DNA of 37,464 bases from Polaromonas sp. CF318 (GTDB lineage Bacteria; Pseudomonadota; Gammaproteobacteria; Burkholderiales; Burkholderiaceae_C): positions 1-37,464 of the forward strand of contig NZ_AKIV01000003.1 in assembly GCF_000282655.1 (NCBI RefSeq). The letters are read 5' to 3'. Made by a program: the position numbers and the translations under genes. Positions 16,291 to 23,303 of the stretch are shown piece by piece. The stretch's first letter is position 1. Each line of letters begins with the position of its first letter. A model generated the notes under the pieces. The model saw only the letters and a list, made by a program, of their open reading frames with translations, was not told the DNA's origin and ran no database searches.

Positions 16291-17121
16291 TCAAAGCCGA
16301 TCAACAAAGTCTTTTTCGAAGCGGGCGAAATACACCAGCCCGCCAATGGCCAGAACCACGATCGAAAGGGATGACACGATCAGGCTGGGCATGTCGGGGG
16401 GCTTGACGCCCAGCAAGGACCACCTGAAGCCGTCTATCACGCTCACCATGGGGTTGAGCATGAAAAGCCACTTCCAGTTTTCAGGGATCATGGAGGTCGG
16501 GTAGATCACAGGGGTCACGAACATCCAGATCTGCGTCAGGAAGGGCATGGCCTGCTGCACGTCGCGGTATTTCGCGTTGATGGCGCTCAGCCACAGCGCC
16601 ACCGCCATGGCCGAGGCCAGCGCCAGCAGGATGAAAACCGGCGCCAGCACGACTTCCCAGCCGGGGTAGACGCCGTACCAGAGCATCAGCGCGATCAGGA
16701 TCCCGAAGGAAATGGCGAAGTCGACCAGGCCGGAGAGAATGGACGACAGGGGAGCGATGAGCCGGGGGAAATAGATTTTCCCCATCATGCCGCCCATGGT
16801 CACCATGCTGGTGCTTCCCTGCGTCAGGGCTTTCGAAAACAGCTGCCAGGGCAGCAGCGCCGTCATGACGAACACCGGGTAGGGCAGGTTGTCGGAGGGC
16901 AAACCGCCCAGCTTGCCGAAGATGACGGTGAACACCACCATGGTCAGCAGGGGTTGCAGGATGGCCCACAGCACGCCTATGGCGGTCTGCTTGTAGCGGA
17001 TCTTGATGTCGCGCGTGACCAGTATCCAGATGAGTTCGCGAAACCCCCAGAGCTCCCCGATATCCGGGAATCCCCAGCCTTTGCGGCTGGTGATGAGAAC
17101 GGTCGTGTGATCTTTGTGCAT
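16291..17121 (-). CDS. wzm: ABC-2 polysaccharide export permease (Wzm)
   Basis: Inner-membrane permease of 276 aa with about six hydrophobic segments. The N-terminal amphipathic region 'ELIWILVTRDIKIRYKQT' precedes TM1, and 'PLLTMVVFTVIFGKL' lies in the TM1-TM2 region, as in Wzm/KpsM/TagG proteins. The segment 'NAKYRDVQQAMPFLTQIWMF' and 'NPMVSVIDGFRW' are also characteristic of the family. It moves undecaprenyl-linked glycan across the inner membrane, powered by the ATPase encoded 7 bp downstream. Its gene starts 30 bp after the epimerase stop. Confidence 0.93.
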   Translation of the reverse strand: MHKDHTTVLITSRKGWGFPDIGELWGFRELIWILVTRDIKIRYKQTAIGVLWAILQPLLTMVVFTVIFGKLGGLPSDNLPYPVFVMTALLPWQLFSKALTQGSTSMVTMGGMMGKIYFPRLIAPLSSILSGLVDFAISFGILIALMLWYGVYPGWEVVLAPVFILLALASAMAVALWLSAINAKYRDVQQAMPFLTQIWMFVTPVIYPTSMIPENWKWLFMLNPMVSVIDGFRWSLLGVKPPDMPSLIVSSLSIVVLAIGGLVYFARFEKDFVDRL

Positions 17122-17151
17122 GTGCAGGGTTGTGGCTGTCGTGTAGCGGGT

Positions 17152-18213
17152 TTACCGGGAAACTGCGGCGGCGGCCTGGCCTTGCAGGTTGCGCACATAC
17201 CACGCGGTGGCTTTTTGCAGGCCGGCCTCGATGCGGTAGGCCGGGGAATATCCCAGCAGCCTTGCGGCTTTGCTGATGTCCGCCAACGAGTGCCTGACAT
17301 CGCCTGAACGAAAGTCCCGATAAACCGGGGCGGCGTTGCGTACCGCGGGGAATTCCGGCGACAAATAGGTCACCAGGTATCGGTACAGCTGGTTGAGCGT
17401 GGTCTGGTCGCCCACCGCGACGTTGTAGACCTCATTGCTGGCGTCGGGGTTGTCAGCCGTGGCCGCCAGCAGGTTGGCTTGCACCGCGTTCTCGATGAAG
17501 CAGAAATCGCGGCTGGTTTCGCCGTCGCCGTTGATCAGCACCGGTTCGCCGGCCATCAGGGACGCGGTCCATTTCGGGATCACGGCCGCGTAAGCGCCGT
17601 TGGGGTTTTGCCGTTGCCCGAACACGTTGAAATAACGCAGGCCTATGGTCTTGAAGCCGTAGGTTTTGGCGAACACGTCGGCGTAAAGTTCGTTGACGTA
17701 CTTGGTGACGGCGTAGGGCGACAGCGGCTTTCCGATGTTGGCCTCTACCTTGGGCAGTGCCGGGTGGTCGCCATAAGTCGAACTGCTGGCGGCATAGACA
17801 AAGCGCTTGACCTTGGCATCCCGGCCTGCGACCAGCATGTTCAGGAAGCCGCTGATGTTGGTCGCGTTGGTGGCGATCGGGTTGTCGATGCTGCGGGGGA
17901 CGCTGCCCAAGGCCGCCTGGTGCAGCACGTAATCCACCCCGCTGCAGGCTGCCTGGCAATCTTCAAGCCTGCAGATGTCGCCTTTGATGAATTTGAATCG
18001 GGACCACTGCTCCGCCGTCACGCTGTTTTGTACGGCGTCCATGTTGTGCTGATAACCGGTGGCGAAGTTGTCCAGGCCGACAACACGCTGGTCCAGCTTG
18101 AGAAGGTGCTCCAGCAGATTGCTGCCGATAAAGCCGGCGACGCCCGTCACCAGCCAGGTGGCGGGGTGGGCGGCGAGATGAGCCTGCAGTTGTTGGTACT
18201 TGCTGCTTGACAT
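17152..18213 (-). CDS. wbpP: UDP-HexNAc/UDP-HexNAcA C4 epimerase, WbpP/TviC-like (353 aa)
   Basis: Extended short-chain dehydrogenase. The NAD site is 'GVAGFIG' (24-30); catalytic residues are Ser143-145 in 'ASSSTYG' and Y167-x-x-x-K171 in 'SPYAVTKY'. '[13 protein letters not shown]' (96-108) and '[20 protein letters not shown]' are strongly WbpP/TviC-like. Enzymes of this group interconvert UDP-GlcNAc and UDP-GalNAc, or their uronic acids. The neighbour is a TviB/WbpA-like dehydrogenase, 2 bp away, so the pair probably supplies UDP-GalNAcA (or UDP-GlcNAcA) for the polymer, as in Vi antigen synthesis. Length 353 aa is normal. The sugar assignment follows family similarity and context, not a structure. 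Confidence 0.9.
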   Translation of the reverse strand: MSSSKYQQLQAHLAAHPATWLVTGVAGFIGSNLLEHLLKLDQRVVGLDNFATGYQHNMDAVQNSVTAEQWSRFKFIKGDICRLEDCQAACSGVDYVLHQAALGSVPRSIDNPIATNATNISGFLNMLVAGRDAKVKRFVYAASSSTYGDHPALPKVEANIGKPLSPYAVTKYVNELYADVFAKTYGFKTIGLRYFNVFGQRQNPNGAYAAVIPKWTASLMAGEPVLINGDGETSRDFCFIENAVQANLLAATADNPDASNEVYNVAVGDQTTLNQLYRYLVTYLSPEFPAVRNAAPVYRDFRSGDVRHSLADISKAARLLGYSPAYRIEAGLQKATAWYVRNLQGQAAAAVSR

Positions 18214-18215
18214 GT

Positions 18216-19508
18216 TCAGAGCCGCAGGTCCGAGGCCTGCGCGGGGAGCAGGTATTTCAGGTCATACAGGACATGGGTTTGGGCTCCCAGTTTGCGTATC
18301 GCGGCTTCGCCCATTTCCTTGAACTGGTGATGCGCGACGGCCAGGATGATGGCGTCATAGGCGCCTGCTTTCGGTTGCGTCACGAGCGATATGCCGTATT
18401 CCCGCCGGGCTTCGTCCGCGTCGGCCCATGGGTCGAAGATATCGACCACACAGTTGTAGTCCTTGAGTTCGGCCACCATGTCGATGACCCGGGTGTTGCG
18501 CAGGTCGGGGCAGTTTTCCTTGAAGGTCAGTCCCATGACCAGCACTTTCGCACCGTCCACGTGGATGCGCCGCTTGGTCATCGCCTTGACGAGCTGGGCC
18601 ACCACATAGGCTCCCATGCCGTCGTTGAGCCGCCTGCCCGCAAGGATGATTTCGGGGTGGTAGCCGATGGACTGGGCCTTGTGGGTCAGGTAATACGGAT
18701 CCACGCCTATGCAGTGACCCCCCACCAGGCCGGGACGAAACGGCAGGAAATTCCATTTGCTGCCGGCCGCCTGCAGCACCGCTTCGGTGTCTATGCCCAT
18801 GCGGTTGAAGATGATGGCCAGTTCGTTGATCAGGGCAATGTTGAGGTCGCGCTGCGTGTTCTCGATGACTTTTGCGGCCTCGGCGACCTTGATGCTGGCC
18901 GCCCGGTGCGTGCCGGCCGTGATGATCTCGTTGTACAGGCGGTCGACCAGATCGGCGGTCTCCGGGGTTGACCCCGACGTGACTTTTTTGATGTTGGTCA
19001 GGCGATGCTGCTTGTCGCCTGGGTTGATCCGCTCGGGCGAGTAGCCGGCGAAAAAATCGCGGTTAAAGACCAGGCCGGAAAATTTCTCGAGCACCGGCAC
19101 GCAGTCTTCTTCGGTGGCGCCCGGATAGACGGTGGATTCGTAGATGACGATATCGCCGGCTTTGAGCACCTTTCCAATCAGCTCGCTGGCCCGCACCAGC
19201 GGCGTGAGGTCCGGCCGCTTGTGTTCGTCAATCGGCGTGGGCACCGTGACGATAAAGCAGTTTGCCGCGGCAAGGTCCGTGGCGTTCGCCGTGAACGTGA
19301 GGTGGCTGGCGGCCCGAAGCTCCTGGGGTTCGGTCTCCAGCGTGTGGTCATGGCCCGATTTCAGTTCCGCGATCCGGGCTTCGTTGATGTCAAAGCCGAT
19401 GACGGTCCTTTTTTTTCCGAATTCCACCGCCAGCGGAAGGCCTACATAGCCGAGGCCGATGATCGCGATCCGGATGTCGGGTAGTGTGTTCGGGTGAGTC
19501 AGCGACAT
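18216..19508 (-). CDS. tviB: UDP-N-acetylhexosamine 6-dehydrogenase, TviB/WbpO-like (430 aa)
   Basis: Nucleotide-sugar dehydrogenase of the UDP-Glc/GDP-Man family that oxidises C6 to a carboxylate with 2 NAD+. The NAD site is '[12 protein letters not shown]' (16-27). 'IVTVPTPID' (86-94), '[12 protein letters not shown]' (123-134) and '[12 protein letters not shown]' (155-166) follow, and the catalytic C266 is in '[12 protein letters not shown]'. The '[10 protein letters not shown]' element and C-terminal '[15 protein letters not shown]' match the TviB/WbpO subgroup acting on UDP-HexNAc better than UDP-Glc dehydrogenases. It is the first gene of the leftward operon and sits next to the long divergent intergenic region, so operon transcription probably starts just upstream. 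Confidence 0.92.
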   Translation of the reverse strand: MSLTHPNTLPDIRIAIIGLGYVGLPLAVEFGKKRTVIGFDINEARIAELKSGHDHTLETEPQELRAASHLTFTANATDLAAANCFIVTVPTPIDEHKRPDLTPLVRASELIGKVLKAGDIVIYESTVYPGATEEDCVPVLEKFSGLVFNRDFFAGYSPERINPGDKQHRLTNIKKVTSGSTPETADLVDRLYNEIITAGTHRAASIKVAEAAKVIENTQRDLNIALINELAIIFNRMGIDTEAVLQAAGSKWNFLPFRPGLVGGHCIGVDPYYLTHKAQSIGYHPEIILAGRRLNDGMGAYVVAQLVKAMTKRRIHVDGAKVLVMGLTFKENCPDLRNTRVIDMVAELKDYNCVVDIFDPWADADEARREYGISLVTQPKAGAYDAIILAVAHHQFKEMGEAAIRKLGAQTHVLYDLKYLLPAQASDLRL

Positions 19509-19536
19509 ATCAAAAGACTTGTTTCGGATTTCGAAA

Positions 19537-19552
19537 GGGGCGTTGCCGCCCC
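19537..19552. promoter_or_regulatory. GC-rich hairpin in the leader of the leftward operon
   Basis: GGGGCG (19537-19542) pairs with CGCCCC (19547-19552) around a 4-nt loop, ending 28 bp before the dehydrogenase start. On the leftward transcript it would form a stable stem with a GCAA tetraloop followed by UUUCG. This could be a leader attenuator or a stabilising stem; there is no full U-tract. Confidence 0.45.
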
Positions 19553-19703
19553 TCCGGTTCGCGTTGTTCGTTGTTAATAGCTAATAGCTCTATCTCGGCT
19601 TTGCCATGCCGGCCGTCGGGGTTTTTGACGCCTGGGCAGCCAGTTTAGCTTTTGCCGTTGCTTCGCTGGAAATGGGTCGAATGGCCCGTCGGCCTCCTGA
19701 ATA

Positions 19704-19721
19704 GGGTGCCTCGCGGCACCC
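19704..19721. repeat. Perfect 7-bp hairpin in the divergent region
   Basis: GGGTGCC (19704-19710) and GGCACCC (19715-19721) form a perfect stem around TCGC. It lies between the two divergent operons. It could be a regulator site or RNA stem; no T-run follows, so it is not a standard terminator. Confidence 0.45.
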
Positions 19722-20036
19722 GCATACCGGGTTTTGCGGGGCGGGTGGCGTTCCCGGAAGGGCGGCCGCCAAGTTTAAGCTGCATTTGGCTTCGATCCGG
19801 CATTTCACCTACAAAAGCGGAAAACCCGTCAGTTTGCCGGGGAAAGCGGCCTGCCGCCGCAAAGCGCCCGGCTCCGCGGTGCCAGGACGGAATTTCGGGG
19901 TGCCCGGATGCGGCACAATTTGGCAGAACCAAATACTCGCGACAATCGTCAACCTGGGCTTTGCCGCAGCCGTCGACATGCGATGCGACGTGGGCGAAGC
20001 GAATTGACCGAGCCAGAGACCCACCCTAGAGACGCC

Positions 20037-21293
20037 ATGCAACCCAGAACCCGCAATTTAGTGCTTTGGCTGATCGGATCGGCACTCCTTTTTCCGCTAT
20101 TTCTCCAGTTGTCCGGCGGCATTTACAACAGCCCCCGCTATGTCATCGATTCCGGCGGCGTGCTCAGCACCTTGCCGTTGCCGATTTCCATAGGCGCATG
20201 TGTTTTCGGCATGCTCGCGCTTGCGCAGAACCGCCGCCAGGCCGTGCCGGCGGCGGTTTTTATCGCAGTGTTCGCCGTGGCCATGTTGTTGTCGATGGTG
20301 TTCGCGGGTGAAGGTCTGGACATCGAAAAGCGCAAAGCCCTGCTTGGGGCGCAGTTCCTGCTGCCCACCATGGGCCTGGTGTTGGGCCAGTTGGTACGCG
20401 ATGAAGAGGATGTGATTCCCCGGGCCTTTATGTGGGTGTTGCTGCTGCTGGTCCCTGTGCAACTGGTCGTCGGCTGGTGGCAGAACACCCTGACACTGAC
20501 GCACTATTTCTATGCCTTCAGCATTTACCAGCACTTTCAGTTCGTGCCCGTCATCTTCATTGCCGCCTTCTGCGTGGTCGTGGTGCACCTGTGGGAGCGC
20601 CACAAGACCTTGCTGCGCTGCCTGACCGTTGTCATGGGGGTGTATGCCGTCGCCAGCGCGTCTTTTCTGACCATAGGCCTTTACAGCGCTTTTGTGCTGC
20701 TGTTTTTCTCGCGGAAAATGTGGGAGCTCAGAACTGCCCGCCTGACCAGTTTTGTGGTGTTCGGGGCGGGCATCGTGGCGGCGGTCCTGGCCGTCGGCCT
20801 GTATTACAGCCTCGCCAAAACCAACACCAGTGTTGCCGACGACAACGGGCAGTACGTGGGCAAGTTCGACAAGCTGATGGAGGGCAAGATGCCGGTGAAT
20901 GTCCGGGACCGTTTTGGCGACTGGGCCCTGTTTCGCAATGGAATCACCGAAAACGCCCGCACGCTGGTGTTCGGGCACGTGGAGCCGCTGCCGCGCGCGG
21001 TCAAGACCAGCGCCCACAACTGGTACCTCGATTTCACGTACAGCTTCGGCCTTGTTTCGCTGCTGCCGATGCTCGGGCTGATCGCCTTTACCGCGCACCT
21101 GGTCTGGCGGCGCCGCAAATCCATCCCGAGCCAGACCTGGTGGCTTGCGGCGGTGGTGGCCTTTCTGGTGCTGATCGACAGCAATTTCAAGGTTACGCTG
21201 AGGCAGCCTTACCCGGGAATTTTTGCCTATTTCCTGTGGGGCTTGCTGCTGTCGCGCCTGCGTCCCGCGCCGGCTGCCGGGCTGGGTGCCTAG
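20037..21293 (+). CDS. O-antigen ligase/polymerase-like membrane protein (Wzy/WaaL family, 418 aa)
   Basis: Hydrophobic protein with about ten membrane segments and one large periplasmic loop (roughly residues 258-330). The loop ends in 'SAHNWYLDFTYSFG' with His327, the arrangement typical of Wzy_C-domain ligases and polymerases. Several Arg residues in the loop fit the glycan-binding role known for the family. The ATG at 20037 (MQPRTRN...) is chosen because membrane helix 1 follows directly; the open frame extends to 19908 with an unrelated polar sequence. It begins the rightward operon with a flippase gene 12 bp downstream. Polymerase or ligase cannot be decided from sequence alone, so no symbol is given. 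Confidence 0.8.
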   Translation: MQPRTRNLVLWLIGSALLFPLFLQLSGGIYNSPRYVIDSGGVLSTLPLPISIGACVFGMLALAQNRRQAVPAAVFIAVFAVAMLLSMVFAGEGLDIEKRKALLGAQFLLPTMGLVLGQLVRDEEDVIPRAFMWVLLLLVPVQLVVGWWQNTLTLTHYFYAFSIYQHFQFVPVIFIAAFCVVVVHLWERHKTLLRCLTVVMGVYAVASASFLTIGLYSAFVLLFFSRKMWELRTARLTSFVVFGAGIVAAVLAVGLYYSLAKTNTSVADDNGQYVGKFDKLMEGKMPVNVRDRFGDWALFRNGITENARTLVFGHVEPLPRAVKTSAHNWYLDFTYSFGLVSLLPMLGLIAFTAHLVWRRRKSIPSQTWWLAAVVAFLVLIDSNFKVTLRQPYPGIFAYFLWGLLLSRLRPAPAAGLGA

Positions 21294-21305
21294 CAACGCC
21301 ACGGT

Positions 21306-22754
21306 ATGCGCGCACTTCCGGCAAGCCTTCGCGGCGGGGTTCTGGCAAGCACGGCCGGCGTGTTCGGCTCGGCCTTCCTGTGGCTGCTCAGTTTCAAGGC
21401 GGTGGCCTTCTGGATGGGGCCGGAGGGCGTGGGGCTGTTTTCGCAACTGCGGCAGATGGCGCAGGCGGCCACGGTGGGCGCCACCTTCGGCGGTACAAAT
21501 TCCGTGGTGCAGGGGCTCGCCGAGCGCCAGAACGAAGCCGAGCGCAGGCAGTTCAGCGCAACGGCTGCGCGCCTGATCGGCCTCTCGGGCCTGGCGGTGG
21601 TCGGGGTCATCGCCGCGGCGGCGCCCTGGCTGAGCGGATTTTTCCTGGCTTCGAGGGCGCCGGAGCTGGTGGCGACCGTGCGCTGGCTTGCGTTCGCGGT
21701 CCTGCTCAACGTGGGCGGGACCTATGCCCTCGCCGTGCTCAACGGCTATCGTTCCTACCCCTACCTGGCGCTGGCGCAAGTCGCCGGGCCGGCCGCGCTG
21801 GTCGTGCTGCTGGCGGCCGCCGGCTGGTGGCACCTGCCGCCGGACCCGCTGCTGCTGGCCGCCGCTTTTGTGCTGTGCTTTGGCGTGACCTGTCTTGTCG
21901 GGGCCTTCGGCATCTCGCGTTTGCCGCCGCTCGCGGCAGCCTTGCGCCTGGGAACCCTGCCCAAGGCACAAAGCCGGGCCTTTGTCCGCTTTGCCGTCTC
22001 CAATCTCGTGGCCGCGCTGTCGACCACCGTGGCGCTGCTGCTGATCCGCTCCTGGGTGATCGAGGCCAAGGGACTGCATTTCGCCGGGCTGTTCGACGCG
22101 GGCTGGACCCTGACCTTCAACTACACGACCTTGTTCCTGACGGCCTGCAGCGCGATTTACCTGCCCCGGCTCACGGCCGCGGTGCGCCCTGAAGACCGCC
22201 GGGCCTGCATGCTGAGGACGGCCTACCTGGTGCTGGGCGCCGGCATTCTTGCCTGCCACGCCATGGTGTTGTTGAAGGAGCCGCTGATCAAGCTGCTCTA
22301 CAGCGCGGCATTCCAGGCCTCCGGCGAGGTGTTGACGGTGCTGGTCATCGCCGTGATGTTCCGCGGCGTGTCCTGGGTTTACGGCACGCTGATCCTGGCG
22401 ACCCGGCATTCGCGGGTTCTGGTTGTCTCCGATGTGGCCCTGAACCTGCTGCTGCTGGCCTCGACGCGCTACGCGCTCGACAGCTTTGGCTCGCTCGCGG
22501 CCTTGAGCTGGGCTTTCGTCGTGCCGAATTTTCTTTACCTGGTATTCGTGGTGGAATATGCGTGCCGCCACAACCGGCTGATGCGCCGCCGCGATATCTG
22601 GCCCTTTTTGCTGGGCGGCACCCTGCCGCTGTTTTACCTGGCCCTGCCGGGGCCGCAAGAGGCCCATTCCGGGCCGGCGATGTGGTTGAGCATGGCGCTG
22701 GGCCTGGGTGCGGCCGGCGCGGCGCTTCTCGCCTACAAGAAAGTGGTTCCGTGA
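21306..22754 (+). CDS. wzx: Wzx-like lipid-linked oligosaccharide flippase (482 aa)
   Basis: Polytopic membrane protein of the MOP/polysaccharide-transport superfamily, with about 12-14 hydrophobic helices. The N-terminal 'FKAVAFWMGPEGVGLFSQLRQM' region resembles the WzxE/O-antigen translocase branch, with the conserved GPEG(V)GL turn after TM1. Later segments such as 'LFDAGWTLTFNY' and 'YSAAFQASGEVL' also fit. It flips undecaprenyl-PP-linked repeat units to the periplasm, handing over to a Wzy-type polymerase such as the product of the preceding gene. Its stop overlaps the start of the acetyltransferase gene (GTGA). A flippase in the same locus as a Wzm/Wzt exporter is unusual. Confidence 0.85.
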   Translation: MRALPASLRGGVLASTAGVFGSAFLWLLSFKAVAFWMGPEGVGLFSQLRQMAQAATVGATFGGTNSVVQGLAERQNEAERRQFSATAARLIGLSGLAVVGVIAAAAPWLSGFFLASRAPELVATVRWLAFAVLLNVGGTYALAVLNGYRSYPYLALAQVAGPAALVVLLAAAGWWHLPPDPLLLAAAFVLCFGVTCLVGAFGISRLPPLAAALRLGTLPKAQSRAFVRFAVSNLVAALSTTVALLLIRSWVIEAKGLHFAGLFDAGWTLTFNYTTLFLTACSAIYLPRLTAAVRPEDRRACMLRTAYLVLGAGILACHAMVLLKEPLIKLLYSAAFQASGEVLTVLVIAVMFRGVSWVYGTLILATRHSRVLVVSDVALNLLLLASTRYALDSFGSLAALSWAFVVPNFLYLVFVVEYACRHNRLMRRRDIWPFLLGGTLPLFYLALPGPQEAHSGPAMWLSMALGLGAAGAALLAYKKVVP

Positions 22755-23302
22755 AAAATCTGCGACTGGATATAGAGCGTTATTACGGCATGCGGGGCCA
22801 TGTGGGCGCCGTGTCCACCGGTATGCTGCTGCGCGGCTGCCTCAATCCGCGCATGGTGCCGGTCGTCCTGATTCGCCTGGCGGAGTTTTTCCACGAGCGC
22901 CGCCTCGGCCTGTTCGCGAAATTGTTTTCGACGCTGAACGTCATGGTGTTCGGCATCGAAGTGTCTCCGCAGGTGCAGATAGGCGGCGGCTTGTTCCTGC
23001 CGCATACTGTGGGGACCGTCATAGGCGCGGAACGCATCGGCGAAAACTGCACCATCATGCAGGGCGTGACCCTGGGGACCAGCGAGCCCGACATGGGCTT
23101 TACGGTGGAGAGACGGCCCGTCGTCGGCAACGATGTGCTCATTGGCGCGGGCGCCAAGATCATCGGCCGCATCGTGGTGGGCGACCACGCCAGGATAGGG
23201 GCCAACGCCGTGGTGCTGCGCGACGTGCCGGCCCACGCGCTGGCCGTGGGCGTTCCCGCCACCGTCGTGGACCGCCAGCCTGAAAGAAACGAAAAAATCT
23301 GA
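22751..23302 (+). CDS. Serine-acetyltransferase-like hexapeptide acyltransferase (183 aa)
   Basis: Left-handed beta-helix acetyltransferase close to CysE and colanic-acid/EPS acetyltransferases. The N-terminal 'MKNLRLDIERYYG' and helical region (1-65) precede hexapeptide repeats from about residue 72. Catalytic His85 is in 'LFLPHTVGTVIG'. Repeats include 'ERIGENCTIMQGVTLG' and 'ARIGANAVVLRDVPA', ending with 'GVPATVV'. Start is GTG at 22751, overlapping the flippase stop by 4 bp; the frame upstream lies within the flippase gene. In this operon it more likely O-acetylates a sugar or lipid-linked intermediate than makes O-acetylserine, but the sequence cannot exclude the latter. Confidence 0.85.
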   Translation: MKNLRLDIERYYGMRGHVGAVSTGMLLRGCLNPRMVPVVLIRLAEFFHERRLGLFAKLFSTLNVMVFGIEVSPQVQIGGGLFLPHTVGTVIGAERIGENCTIMQGVTLGTSEPDMGFTVERRPVVGNDVLIGAGAKIIGRIVVGDHARIGANAVVLRDVPAHALAVGVPATVVDRQPERNEKI

Positions 23303-23303
23303 C

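Larger units (their letters stand above)
19509..20036. promoter_or_regulatory. Divergent intergenic region between the two polysaccharide operons (528 bp)
   Basis: No convincing gene: several short frames (up to 125 codons) exist on both strands, but none has a recognisable protein. It must carry the promoters for the leftward dehydrogenase-first operon and probably the rightward Wzy-like operon. Visible structure includes two perfect hairpins (listed separately) and a short direct repeat, TAATAGC-TAATAGC, at 19575-19588. I looked for a JUMPstart/ops element (GGCGGTAGC) and did not find one. Exact promoters could not be assigned with confidence. Confidence 0.6.

Noticed and set aside
15117..16406. 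429-codon open frame on the plus strand opposite Wzt
   Set aside because: The minus strand has unmistakable Walker A, signature and Walker B motifs; the plus frame has none and a biased composition.
19509..20036. JUMPstart/ops element for RfaH control
   Set aside because: No GGCGGTAGC or close match was found by eye on either strand.
20097..22667. Very long open frame (856 codons) on the minus strand
   Set aside because: It lies opposite two clear membrane-protein genes. Its translation is dominated by Gln, Arg, His, Gly and Ala without hydrophobic pattern or motifs, as expected of an antisense frame in GC-rich DNA.
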